A stretch of DNA of 64,000 nt from contig CAKTVV010000014.1 in assembly GCA_934630515.1 (NCBI GenBank), positions 1 to 64,000 on the forward strand, read 5' to 3'. The notes under the pieces are model-generated. The model saw nothing but the letters and a program-made list of their open reading frames with translations, made no database searches and had not been told where the DNA came from. Shown in pieces: positions 54,310-62,684 of this stretch; within the stretch, counting starts at the first letter, position 1; every line of letters starts with the position of its first letter. The translations under genes were made by a program, and so were the position numbers. This stretch comes from an uncultured Eubacteriales bacterium (GTDB lineage: Bacteria > Bacillota > Clostridia > Oscillospirales > Acutalibacteraceae).

Positions 54310-54816
54310 CTATTGCCGCTCCTCCAGCCGCTCCAGCTGTCGGCGCAGCTCCTTCTGGTTCTCCAGCACCCGCTCCAGCTGCTTATACAGCTCGTCCACC
54401 ATCAGCTCGCTTTTCAGATTCACCTTATAGTCGTTTTCCGCCCGCTCCCGGTCCTTTGCCTCCTGCCGGTTCTGACTCATCATGATGAGGGGCGCCTGCA
54501 CGGCGGCGATGCAGGACAGCACCAGATTCAGCAGGATGAACGGATAGGCGTCAAAGGCTTTCTCCGCCAGCAGGACGTTCAGCAGCATCCACAGCACCAT
54601 GACGGCGATGAAGCTGAAGATAAATGCCCAGCTGCCGGCGAATCTTGCCACCGCATCCGATGCCCGCTGCCCGAAGGAGCGCTTTTCCTGCCGGTCGGCG
54701 TTTTCGGTGATCTTGGTCTCTATCAGCTGCCGGATCAGCTCCTCGTCGGTGAATTCCTCGTCGGTGCCGTGGAGCAGCTCCCGGATGATGCGCTGCCGTT
54801 CGGTCGTGTGTTTCAT
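54310..54816 (-). CDS. DUF1003 membrane protein
   Basis: The 168-aa protein matches DUF1003: two membrane helices (about residues 60-80 and 93-115, with NLVLSCIAAVQAPLIMMSQN) and a charged coiled-coil C-terminus. Cyclic nucleotide or Mg transport roles have been suggested for relatives, but function is unknown. It is divergent from the choloylglycine hydrolase family gene. Confidence 0.85.
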   Translation of the reverse strand: MKHTTERQRIIRELLHGTDEEFTDEELIRQLIETKITENADRQEKRSFGQRASDAVARFAGSWAFIFSFIAVMVLWMLLNVLLAEKAFDAYPFILLNLVLSCIAAVQAPLIMMSQNRQEAKDRERAENDYKVNLKSELMVDELYKQLERVLENQKELRRQLERLEERQ

Positions 54817-54920
54817 GGTGATCCCTCCTATGGTTTGTGTATGTGTTCAGTATACCACAGCCGCTGGCGTATGACAACGCCCCAATGGGGGAAATACTAC
54901 GGGCAAAAGGAGGAATGGCT

Positions 54921-55883
54921 ATGTGTACGGCAGTGACCCTGCAGACCGATGCCTTTTATTTCGGGCGCAATCTGGATCTGGAGCGGGGCTATGGAGAATA
55001 TCTGGTCATTACCCCCCGGCGGTTTCCGCTGTGGAGCACGGGGGAGGAGCATTACGCCCTTATCGGGGTGGCGCATCTGCGGCAGGGGTATCCGCTGTAT
55101 TACGATGCAGTCAACGAGCGGGGACTGTGCATGGCGGGGCTGCGCTTTGTCCACAGTGCCGTCTACCACAAGGAGCAGCCGGGGCGGGAGAATGTCCCTG
55201 CCTATCAGCTCTTGGCACGGGTACTGGGGCAGTGCGCCACCGTGCGGGAGGCGTGCGGGCTGCTGAAACGCATCCGGCTGACGGATACCCCCTTTGCTCC
55301 GGAGCTGCCGGCGGCGCCGCTTCACTGGCTGCTGGCGGATAGCCGGGAGTGTGTGGCGGTGGAGCCGCTGGCGGAGGGCTTGCAGATCACGGACGACCCG
55401 GCAGGGGTGCTGACCAACGAGCCGCCCCTGCCCCGACAGCTGTTTGCTCTCAACGACTACCTGTCCCTGTCGCCGGAGGAGCCGGTGAACCGGTTTGCTC
55501 CCCAGCTGAAGCTGCGCCCCTATAGCCGGGGCATGGGGGCGCTGGGGCTGCCGGGGGATCTGTCCTCTCGTTCCCGGTTCGTGCGGGCGGCGTTTGTGCG
55601 GGCGCATTCTGCTTGCGGCGGCGGGGAAAATGACAGCATCCATCAGCTGTTTCACATTCTCGGGGCGGTGGCGCAGCCCCGGGGCTGCTGCCGGCTGCCC
55701 GGCGGGGCGCAGGAATACACCCGCTACACCGCCGGCTGCAACGCCGCCCGGGGCAGCTATTATGTGACCACCTATGAAAACCGCCAGCTGTCGGTGGCGC
55801 ATCTGGCACATGCCGAGCTGGACAGCCGGGCGCTGACGGCGTTTCCCATCGATCAGCCGCCGGGCATCCGGCAGCTGAACTGA
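54921..55883 (+). CDS. Choloylglycine hydrolase family enzyme (bile salt hydrolase/penicillin V acylase-like)
   Basis: The 320-aa protein begins Met-Cys-Thr, so Cys2 becomes the N-terminal nucleophile after Met removal. The Ntn-hydrolase residues are visible: Arg in YFGRNLDLE, Asn in GVLTNEP and Arg in SSRSRFVRA. It hydrolyses amide bonds, typically of conjugated bile salts, penicillin V or acyl homoserine lactones; these cannot be separated by sequence alone here. AAGGAGG lies before the ATG. Bile-salt deconjugation fits a gut organism. Confidence 0.88.
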   Translation: MCTAVTLQTDAFYFGRNLDLERGYGEYLVITPRRFPLWSTGEEHYALIGVAHLRQGYPLYYDAVNERGLCMAGLRFVHSAVYHKEQPGRENVPAYQLLARVLGQCATVREACGLLKRIRLTDTPFAPELPAAPLHWLLADSRECVAVEPLAEGLQITDDPAGVLTNEPPLPRQLFALNDYLSLSPEEPVNRFAPQLKLRPYSRGMGALGLPGDLSSRSRFVRAAFVRAHSACGGGENDSIHQLFHILGAVAQPRGCCRLPGGAQEYTRYTAGCNAARGSYYVTTYENRQLSVAHLAHAELDSRALTAFPIDQPPGIRQLN

Positions 55884-55971
55884 CGGGTGTGCACCGATCC
55901 GGCAGCGTTTGGTATAAAACGCTGCGGCGTTGCCTATATTCTAAGAGGAACGCAAAGGAGGCGGGGTACGG

Positions 55972-58434
55972 ATGTATCGGTTCAAGCGATTTACGGAGAA
56001 AGCCAACACGGCGCTGAATCTGGCGATCGAGGCGGCACGGGAGATGGGGCACACCTATATCGGCACGGAGCATATCGTGCTGGGACTGCTGCGGGAGGGC
56101 AGCGGCGTGGCGGCGGTGGTACTGAATGCTCGGGGGATCACCGCTCTGCGGTATGGGGATAAGCTGACCCAAAGCGAAGGGGGCGGCGTTTACAGTCCGC
56201 TGACCCCGGACGATCTCACCCCCCGTGCCAAGGCGGCAATGGAGCTGGCGCTGACCGAGGCGGCGTTGACCCAGCAGCGGATCGCCGGGACGGAGCATAT
56301 TCTGGCGGCGATATTGCGGGACGATACCAGTGTGGCGGTGCGGCTGCTGCAGCTGCTGGACGGACGTCCGGGCGAGCTGCTGGCGGACATCGCCCGGGCG
56401 ATCGGCACCCCCGGCGGAGATGGGGGCGTGTTGGGCAGCAGCGCCGCCCGCAGCGACAGCCGCCCGGGGCGCAGCCGTACCCCGACGCTGGAGCAGTTCG
56501 GGCGGGATCTGACCCGTTTGGCACGGGCGGGGCAGTTGGATCCGGTCATCGGTCGGGAGGAGGAGATCGATCGGGTGATCCAGATCCTGTGCCGCCGCAC
56601 CAAGAACAACCCCTGTCTCATTGGTGAGCCGGGGGTGGGCAAAACGGCGGTGGTGGAGGGTCTGGCGCAGCGGATCGTGGCGCAGGAGGTGCCGGAGCTG
56701 CTCCGGGGCAAGCGGCTTATCACGCTGGATCTTACCGGCATGGTAGCGGGAACCAAATATCGGGGGGATTTCGAGGAGCGGGTCAAGACCGCCCTCACCG
56801 AGGTGGAGAAGGCGGGGGATGTGCTGCTGTTTGTGGATGAGATGCACAACCTCATCGGCACCGGCGCCGCCGAGGGGGCGGTGGACGCTGCCAACATCTT
56901 AAAGCCCCGGCTGGCACGGGGGGAGCTGCAGCTCATCGGCGCCACCACCGTCACCGAATACCGCCGCCATGTGGAAAAGGATGCGGCGCTGGAGCGGCGC
57001 TTTCAGCCGGTGACGGTCGCCGAGCCGACGCCGGAGCAGACCGGGCAGATCCTGCGGGGGCTGCGGGAACGCTATGAAGCCCACCACCGGGTGCAGATCA
57101 CCGACGAGGCGCTGGCGGCGGCGGTGCAGCTGTCGGTGCGGTATATTCCGGATCGGTATCTGCCGGATAAGGCGGTGGATCTTATGGATGAGGCAGCGTC
57201 CCGGGTGCGGCTGCGGGCGCTGGCGGTACCCGCAGCGGCGCAGCAGCCGGAGGACGAGGGGCAGACGCTGGCGCAGGCGCAGCGGGAGGCGCTGCATCGG
57301 CAGGATTTTGAGCGGGCGGCACAGCTGCGGCAGCAGAGGCGGGCGTTGGCAGAGCGGCGGGAGGAAGCCCCGTCTGACGGGCAGCCGGAGGACGACGGCT
57401 GCCGGGTGACGGCGGCGGATGTGGCGCATATCGTCGCCGATTGGACGGGTATCCCCGTGGAGCAGCTCAGCCGGGAGGAGTCCGCCCGGCTGCAGCAGCT
57501 GGAGACGGTACTGCACCGCCGGATGGTGGGGCAGGAGGAGGCGGTGACAGCGGTGGCACGGGCGGTGCGCCGCAGCCGGGTGGGGCTGCAGGACGAGCGC
57601 CGCCCCGCCGGGTCGTTCATCTTCCTCGGCCCCACCGGCGTGGGAAAGACCGAGCTGTGCCGAGCACTGGCAGAGGCGCTGTTCGGGGATGAAAAGGCGC
57701 TGATCCGGCTGGATATGTCGGAATATATGGAAAAGCACACCGTTTCCCGGCTCATGGGGGCGCCGCCCGGCTATGTGGGCTATGAGGAGGGCGGTCAGCT
57801 CACGGAGCAGGTGCGGCGGCACCCCTATTCGGTGGTGGTGTTCGACGAGATCGAAAAAGCCCACCCGGAGGTGAGCAATCTCCTGCTGCAGATCCTGGAG
57901 GAGGGGCAGCTCACCGACGGACAGGGGCGGCAGGTGGATTTCCGCCATGCGCTGGTGGTGATGACCTCCAATGTGGGCGCCCGTCAGATCGCCGGAGAGA
58001 ACCGGCTGGGCTTTGCCACGGAGCCGACGGCGGGCGGGGACAAAAACCGGCGCACGGCGGCGCTGGGAGAGCTGAAAAAGCAATTCCGCCCGGAATTTCT
58101 CAACCGGGTGGATGAGGTGATCGTGTTCCACGCCCTGTCGCCCGCCGAGGTGGAGCAGATCGCCGCCCGGATGCTTGTGCAGCTGCGGCAGCGGGTGGAG
58201 CGGCTGGGCTATGTCTGCACCGTCGATCCGGCGGTGGCGGCGCAGGTGGCGCAGACGGGCTATGACCCGGTGTATGGCGCCCGTCCTTTGCGGCGGCAGC
58301 TGCGCCAGCAGGTGGACGATCCGCTGGCGGAGCAGCTGCTGGCGGGGGTGTACAGCCCGGGAGATACCGTCGCCATCACCGTGCAGGAGGGGCGTATCTG
58401 CTGCGGCAGGGCGCCGGCGGTCAGCCATGCGTGA
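55972..58434 (+). CDS. clpC: ClpC-type ATP-dependent protease ATPase
   Basis: The 820-aa Hsp100 ATPase unfolds proteins for ClpP. It has two N-terminal Clp repeats (about 1-145), AAA module 1 (Walker A GEPGVGKT, about residue 220), a middle region with a UVR motif (DFERAAQLRQQ), and AAA module 2 (GPTGVGKTEL, about 550) with the C-terminal D2 domain. The IGF-type ClpP loop is not obvious and instead there is a GFATEPTAGGD segment. CtsR and McsAB, usual neighbours, are absent here. Confidence 0.92.
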   Translation: MYRFKRFTEKANTALNLAIEAAREMGHTYIGTEHIVLGLLREGSGVAAVVLNARGITALRYGDKLTQSEGGGVYSPLTPDDLTPRAKAAMELALTEAALTQQRIAGTEHILAAILRDDTSVAVRLLQLLDGRPGELLADIARAIGTPGGDGGVLGSSAARSDSRPGRSRTPTLEQFGRDLTRLARAGQLDPVIGREEEIDRVIQILCRRTKNNPCLIGEPGVGKTAVVEGLAQRIVAQEVPELLRGKRLITLDLTGMVAGTKYRGDFEERVKTALTEVEKAGDVLLFVDEMHNLIGTGAAEGAVDAANILKPRLARGELQLIGATTVTEYRRHVEKDAALERRFQPVTVAEPTPEQTGQILRGLRERYEAHHRVQITDEALAAAVQLSVRYIPDRYLPDKAVDLMDEAASRVRLRALAVPAAAQQPEDEGQTLAQAQREALHRQDFERAAQLRQQRRALAERREEAPSDGQPEDDGCRVTAADVAHIVADWTGIPVEQLSREESARLQQLETVLHRRMVGQEEAVTAVARAVRRSRVGLQDERRPAGSFIFLGPTGVGKTELCRALAEALFGDEKALIRLDMSEYMEKHTVSRLMGAPPGYVGYEEGGQLTEQVRRHPYSVVVFDEIEKAHPEVSNLLLQILEEGQLTDGQGRQVDFRHALVVMTSNVGARQIAGENRLGFATEPTAGGDKNRRTAALGELKKQFRPEFLNRVDEVIVFHALSPAEVEQIAARMLVQLRQRVERLGYVCTVDPAVAAQVAQTGYDPVYGARPLRRQLRQQVDDPLAEQLLAGVYSPGDTVAITVQEGRICCGRAPAVSHA

Positions 58435-58440
58435 GCGGGC

Positions 58441-58469
58441 TGGACACGGCGGCGGTTCTGTGGTATAAT
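58441..58469 (+). promoter_or_regulatory. Promoter of the GNAT gene
   Basis: TGGACA (58441-58446) and TATAAT (58464-58469) are spaced by 17 bp, 31 bp before the start codon. Confidence 0.75.
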
Positions 58470-58499
58470 AAGGAAAATTGCAAGGAAAGGATTATACCA

Positions 58500-59018
58500 A
58501 TGGAACGATTGACAACGGCGGATTTCGACGCCGTATACCGGCTGATGGAGGCGAGCTTTCCCGCCGACGAGCGCCGCACCCGGGCGGGGCAGCAGGCGCT
58601 GCTGGAGGAGCCTGCCTACCGGCTGTGGGGCGAATGGGACGATGGCGAGCTGATGGGCTTTGCGGCGGTATGGGAGCTGCAGCCCATGACCTTTGTGGAG
58701 CATTTAGCGGTGGAGCCGCGCCGGCGCAACGGCGGCACCGGCGGCCGGATGCTGGCGGCGCTGGCGGCGGAATATGGGGCGCTGTGCCTGGAGGTGGAGC
58801 TGCCCCATACGGAGATGGCTGCCCGCCGGGTGGGGTTTTACCGCCGTAACGGATTCCAGTATAATGACTACCCCTATATGCAGCCCGCTCTATCCCCCGG
58901 CAGCGTTCCGGTGCCGCTGCGCATTATGACCCGGGAGCGCCCTCTGTCCCCGGCGGAGTTTGCGGCGCTGCGGGAGCAGCTGTATGCCCGGGTGTATCGC
59001 TGCACCGGGCAGCGGTGA
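58500..59018 (+). CDS. GNAT-family N-acetyltransferase
   Basis: The 172-aa protein has the GNAT fold; the acetyl-CoA loop is VEPRRRNGGTGGRML near residue 75 and the last motif is VGFYRRNGFQ. The substrate is unknown. AAGGAAAGG lies nine bases before the ATG. Confidence 0.88.
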   Translation: MERLTTADFDAVYRLMEASFPADERRTRAGQQALLEEPAYRLWGEWDDGELMGFAAVWELQPMTFVEHLAVEPRRRNGGTGGRMLAALAAEYGALCLEVELPHTEMAARRVGFYRRNGFQYNDYPYMQPALSPGSVPVPLRIMTRERPLSPAEFAALREQLYARVYRCTGQR

Positions 59019-59038
59019 GGAAAAGCTATAGAAACGCA

Positions 59039-59081
59039 GAAACTCCCTCGGTTTTCGCTGTGCGAAAGACGGGGGAGTTTC
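59039..59081. terminator. Bidirectional terminator
   Basis: GAAACTCCC (59039-59047) pairs with GGGAGTTTC (59073-59081), and an inner CGAAA-type stem extends it. It separates the GNAT gene from the convergent XRE gene. Confidence 0.7.
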
Positions 59082-59120
59082 ATTGTGCGCCACACCGGTT
59101 GCCGCCGGGGGCAGTGCCGG

Positions 59121-59432
59121 TCACCGCTGCTGGGAGGTGTCTCCCTGATTGGCGATGTAAAACTCGTGGACCAGCCGGGTCAGCGCCTGAATCTGGCTTT
59201 CTGTCAGCCCGTCCACCCGGATGGTCTTGTCCGTGTCCAACCCCAGCAGATAGTCGGTGGATACATGAAATTCCCGGGCGTATTTGATGAGCATATCCAG
59301 ACTGACCGGGCGGGCGTCCGTCTCATAGGCGGAGATGATGGATTTTTTCACCCATAGCCGTCCCGCCAGCTGAGCCTGTGTCAGGTTTTTCGATAGGCGC
59401 AGCTCCTTGGCGATCTCCGAAAAGTCCCGCAT
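59121..59432 (-). CDS. XRE-family regulator
   Basis: The 103-aa protein has a Cro/C1 helix-turn-helix (residues 5-60): LTQAQLAGRLWVKKSIISAY is the recognition region, and DMLIKYAREFHVSTDYLLGL is typical of single-domain regulators. The C-terminal 40 residues are helical. An inverted repeat (59447-59494) covers its promoter, which suggests autoregulation. It is divergent from the lipoprotein gene. Confidence 0.9.
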   Translation of the reverse strand: MRDFSEIAKELRLSKNLTQAQLAGRLWVKKSIISAYETDARPVSLDMLIKYAREFHVSTDYLLGLDTDKTIRVDGLTESQIQALTRLVHEFYIANQGDTSQQR

Positions 59433-59446
59433 TCCGTGTCATCCTC

Positions 59447-59494
59447 TCCACAAATATGAGACTATCATAACAGTGGGGTTTTCATATTCGTGGA
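59447..59494. promoter_or_regulatory. Inverted-repeat operator in the XRE promoter
   Basis: TCCACAAATATGA (59447-59459) and its near-exact inverse TCATATTCGTGGA (59482-59494) flank a 22-bp centre that contains, on the minus strand, the extended -10 TGTTATGAT. It is a likely binding site of the neighbouring XRE protein. Confidence 0.7.
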
Positions 59495-59559
59495 ATGGAG
59501 TACCGGTGTTTGTGGCTTGCTATTGGCAGGGCAGGAAATCGGTGATAAGATGGAAATGC

Positions 59560-59590
59560 TGAGACCAAATTGTGCTTATATAAGGTCTCA
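59560..59590. promoter_or_regulatory. Inverted repeat upstream of the lipoprotein gene
   Basis: TGAGACC (59560-59566) and GGTCTCA (59584-59590) flank an AT-rich 17-bp centre, 24 bp before the lipoprotein start and just upstream of its ribosome site AAGGAGG. Confidence 0.5.
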
Positions 59591-59613
59591 AAAATAAGGA
59601 GGATGAAATAACT

Positions 59614-60384
59614 ATGAAATTGAGAAAAATCGTAATCGCTGGTTTGTGCTGCTGTTTGTTATGCGGCTGTGCATCACAAACGGAACTTACATCAAGCACC
59701 GACAATACTGCCGGAGAGACGTCTGCCGTTACAACCACGTCTACCTCGCAGGCGAAGGTGGAACAAACCACTACACAAAGCACGACAAGCAGTGTGAAAC
59801 AAACAAATAAGCCTACTACGCAAACAACCAAAAATCAAACGACGCAGAGTGTAACCACAACAACGGCAAAGCAAACCTCTTACAACGATGTCTATTTATT
59901 TTTGCTAAACACGGCTAAGGCGGGGTCTTATATTGAGGAATTCAAAGCTAACTGTAATGTGATAGAGGAAGATAAAGAGGCTAATTGTAAATACTTTTTA
60001 GAATATTTTCCTGAAGGAGGAGGGTTGTGTCTAACAAGTTTTTCAATAATAGCAAGTTGCAAAACGATTGAATGCTCAGTAAAAATTGATTCACAGGCTA
60101 CTACGAAAATGACGGTGCTCTATACAGATAAATTTCAGGTTGGAGAAACTTTGAATGAATCTATATATGCCTCGGCATATACAGTGAAATCGCAATTTGT
60201 TGACGGGGGCACTGTGACTTGTGATTCTACTTTTACTGTTCCCACCACATTAAAGGTTGACAAGTCGGAAATGGGCAATAAAATGTCTCAAAAAGCTGCT
60301 CTGTGTCTGAATTCTCTCAAAAGGTGGTTGTCGGCAAATACCTCATACACATTGGCGGATTTAGGATATACAAGTTATGTGTAA
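59614..60384 (+). CDS. AT-rich Thr-rich lipoprotein of unknown function
   Basis: The 256-aa product has a lipoprotein signal (LLCGC, Cys19), a threonine/serine/glutamine-rich linker (about residues 25-90) and a C-terminal domain of about 165 residues with several cysteines that I do not recognise. Its GC content is clearly below that of all chromosomal neighbours, which suggests recent transfer. It is followed after 15 bp by a mini-HTH gene and shares a terminator with it. Confidence 0.75.
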   Translation: MKLRKIVIAGLCCCLLCGCASQTELTSSTDNTAGETSAVTTTSTSQAKVEQTTTQSTTSSVKQTNKPTTQTTKNQTTQSVTTTTAKQTSYNDVYLFLLNTAKAGSYIEEFKANCNVIEEDKEANCKYFLEYFPEGGGLCLTSFSIIASCKTIECSVKIDSQATTKMTVLYTDKFQVGETLNESIYASAYTVKSQFVDGGTVTCDSTFTVPTTLKVDKSEMGNKMSQKAALCLNSLKRWLSANTSYTLADLGYTSYV

Positions 60385-60399
60385 AAAGGAGGACTCACG

Positions 60400-60573
60400 A
60401 TGACCCATTCATCCGCACCGGAGATGCTGGGCACGGCAACTGCGGCGGAACGCTGGAACGTCTCCCCCTCCACCGTGCAGCGCTGGTGCCGGGAGGGGAA
60501 AATCCCCGGCGCTGTGCAGGATGCGCCCGGACGCCCCTGGCACATTCCCGGCGATGCAGGCAGACCTGTTTGA
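60400..60573 (+). CDS. Mini-HTH (helix_turn_helix_17/excisionase-like) protein
   Basis: This 57-aa frame starts at an ATG with AAAGGAGG nine bases upstream and carries TAAERWNVSPSTVQRWCREG followed by KIPGAVQDAPGRPWHIP, a MerR/excisionase-type winged-helix. It is complete with stop at 60571 and followed by a strong terminator. The GC content is high, unlike the lipoprotein before it. It may regulate the lipoprotein or be a remnant of a mobile element. Confidence 0.75.
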   Translation: MTHSSAPEMLGTATAAERWNVSPSTVQRWCREGKIPGAVQDAPGRPWHIPGDAGRPV

Positions 60574-60589
60574 CCCTCTACAAAACACG

Positions 60590-60634
60590 ACCGCACCGCA
60601 CCCGGAAAATATCCGGGTGCGGTGCGGTTTTCTT
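60590..60634. terminator. Strong terminator after the mini-HTH gene
   Basis: A perfect 17-bp stem (60590-60606 and 60612-60628) with a 5-nt loop is followed by TTTTCTTTG. It also lies at the 3' end of dapL on the other strand. Confidence 0.9.
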
Positions 60635-60657
60635 TGCATATCTGCCCATCTGACCGG

Positions 60658-61857
60658 TTATTTCTTCGGTGCGGTCTTTCCGAACAGCCGGACGATCCGG
60701 CGAGCCGCCTCCTTGGTCTCCTCCGTATCGCCGAAGGAGGACAGCCGGAAATATCCCTCGCCGCACTGCCCGAAGCCCTCGCCGGGGGTGCCGACGATCT
60801 GCGCCTCATGCAGCAGCCGGTCGAAGCACTCCCAGCTGCTCATCCCGTCGGGACACTGCATCCACACATAGGGGGCGTTTTGACCGCCGCAATACCAGAT
60901 GCCGCACTGATCCAGCGCCGCCATCAGCACCCGGGCGTTGTGCTTATACACCCGGATGTTTTCGTGAATTTGCCGCTGCCCCTCCGGGGTGAACACCGCC
61001 TCGGCGGCGCGCTGGGTGATGTAGGAGACGCCGTTGGTCTTGGTGGTGCGGTTACGCACCCACAGCGCCTGCAGCTGCATCCCGTCCCGCATCAGCTCCT
61101 TGGGGATCAGCGTATAGCCGCAGCGCATCCCCGTGAACCCCGCCGTCTTGGACAGGGAACAGATCTCAATGGCGCAGGTGCGGCTGCCGGAGATCTCAAA
61201 GATGCTGTGGGGGAGAGTCTCGTCCTCGATGAACGCCTCATAGGCGGCGTCGAAGATGATCACCGCTCCCTGCCGGTTGGCGTAGTCCACCCATGCCTGC
61301 AGCTTTTCTCGGCTGTATACAGCGCCGGTGGGGTTGTTGGGGGAGCAGAGATAAATGATGTCCGCCGCCACCGATTCGTCCGGCAGCGGGGCGAACCCGT
61401 CCGCCTCATAGGCGGGGACGTGGATTACCCGGTGTCCGGCGATGATGTTGGTATCCACATAGGCGGGGTAGGTGGGCTCCACCACCAGAGCGGTGTTGTC
61501 GGCCCCGAACAGGTCCATAATGGCGCCCAGATCGTCCCCGGCGCCGCAGGAGATGAAGATCTCGTCCCGCTCAAAGGCGATGCCCCGGGCGGCGTAGTAG
61601 CTTTGTACCGCCACCTTCAGGTCGTGGGCGCCGCACTCCGGCATATAGCCGTGAAAGGTCTTTTTCTGCGCCTGATCGTCCACCGCTTTATGCAGCGCCC
61701 GGATGACGGCGTCGCACAGGGGTAGGGTCACATCGCCAACCCCCAGCCGCAGCAGCTTTTCCTGAGGATGCTCCCGCTGATAGGCTTTCACTTTCTGCTC
61801 GATGTTGTAGAACAGATAGGAGCCTTTTAATTCCTTGTAATGCTCGTTGGCATGCAT
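60658..61857 (-). CDS. dapL: LL-diaminopimelate aminotransferase
   Basis: The protein (399 aa) converts tetrahydrodipicolinate to LL-DAP in one step, so no succinylase or acetylase branch is needed. It is a fold-type I PLP enzyme; the lysine is in CSLSKTAGFTGMRCGY, and SPNNPTGAVYSREKL is conserved. The start at 61857 follows GGGAGAGG and lies 31 bp inside dapF, in another frame. With dapF it completes the lysine/meso-DAP route from asd-dapA-dapB. Confidence 0.95.
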   Translation of the reverse strand: MHANEHYKELKGSYLFYNIEQKVKAYQREHPQEKLLRLGVGDVTLPLCDAVIRALHKAVDDQAQKKTFHGYMPECGAHDLKVAVQSYYAARGIAFERDEIFISCGAGDDLGAIMDLFGADNTALVVEPTYPAYVDTNIIAGHRVIHVPAYEADGFAPLPDESVAADIIYLCSPNNPTGAVYSREKLQAWVDYANRQGAVIIFDAAYEAFIEDETLPHSIFEISGSRTCAIEICSLSKTAGFTGMRCGYTLIPKELMRDGMQLQALWVRNRTTKTNGVSYITQRAAEAVFTPEGQRQIHENIRVYKHNARVLMAALDQCGIWYCGGQNAPYVWMQCPDGMSSWECFDRLLHEAQIVGTPGEGFGQCGEGYFRLSSFGDTEETKEAARRIVRLFGKTAPKK

Positions 61858-62651
61858 TCTGTATCCACCTCTCCCTCGCATACAAATGCCGCCGGACCGG
61901 TCATGATCGCCCGCCCCTCCGGGGTGAGCCGCACCTGTAAATCGCCGCCGTCCAGCGTTACGGTCACCGCTGTGTCCGGCGGGCAATACCCCGCCGCCAC
62001 CGCCGCCGCTACGCTGGCGCAGGCACCGGTGCCGCAGGCTAAGGTAATGCCGCTGCCCCGTTCCCACACCCGCATCCGCAGGGCGGTGGGGGACAGCACC
62101 TGTACAAATTCCACATTCACCCCGCCGGGGAACGCCACGTGGCGCTCCAGCGCCGCTCCCAGCGTGGTGAGGGGCGCTGCCGCCGCATCTGCGGTGAATA
62201 CCACGGCGTGGGGATTGCCCACCGACACCGGGGTGACGGTCACCGTCTGTCCGGCGGCAGTCAGCGTCCGGGGGGCGGAGACGGACACCGCCCCCATATC
62301 CACCGTCACGCTGTCCACTCTACCGTCGGTGACAGACAGGGTCAGGGTCTTGACGCCGGACAGGGTCTCCACCGTGAGGGTGGTCTTGGCGACATAGCCT
62401 TTCTCATAGACATATTTGCCCACGCAGCGGATGCCGTTGCCGCACATCTGCGCCTCGCTGCCGTCGGCGTTGAATATCCGCATTTGAAAATCCGCCGTCT
62501 CCGACGGCAGGATCCAGATCATTCCGTCGGAGCCGACCCCGAAATGCCGGTCGGACAGCCGCACCGCCAGCGCCGCCGCATCCGGCGGCAGAGCGGGGGC
62601 GTACACATAGAGATAATCGTTGCCCAGCCCCTGCATTTTCGTAAAGTGCAT
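61827..62651 (-). CDS. dapF: Diaminopimelate epimerase
   Basis: The 274-aa enzyme converts LL-DAP to meso-DAP. Both catalytic cysteines are present, Cys70 in MCGNGIRC and Cys206 in LACGTGAC, unlike the DapF-like part of CarB. The N-terminal KMQGLGNDYLYVY and the SVGNPHAVVF motif are also normal. AAAGGAGG lies before the start. The gene overlaps dapL by 31 bp and is 33 bp from pyrG. Confidence 0.96.
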   Translation of the reverse strand: MHFTKMQGLGNDYLYVYAPALPPDAAALAVRLSDRHFGVGSDGMIWILPSETADFQMRIFNADGSEAQMCGNGIRCVGKYVYEKGYVAKTTLTVETLSGVKTLTLSVTDGRVDSVTVDMGAVSVSAPRTLTAAGQTVTVTPVSVGNPHAVVFTADAAAAPLTTLGAALERHVAFPGGVNVEFVQVLSPTALRMRVWERGSGITLACGTGACASVAAAVAAGYCPPDTAVTVTLDGGDLQVRLTPEGRAIMTGPAAFVCEGEVDTECMPTSITRN

Positions 62652-62684
62652 CGGGGTATACCTCCTTTCGGAACGGGACGGCGG

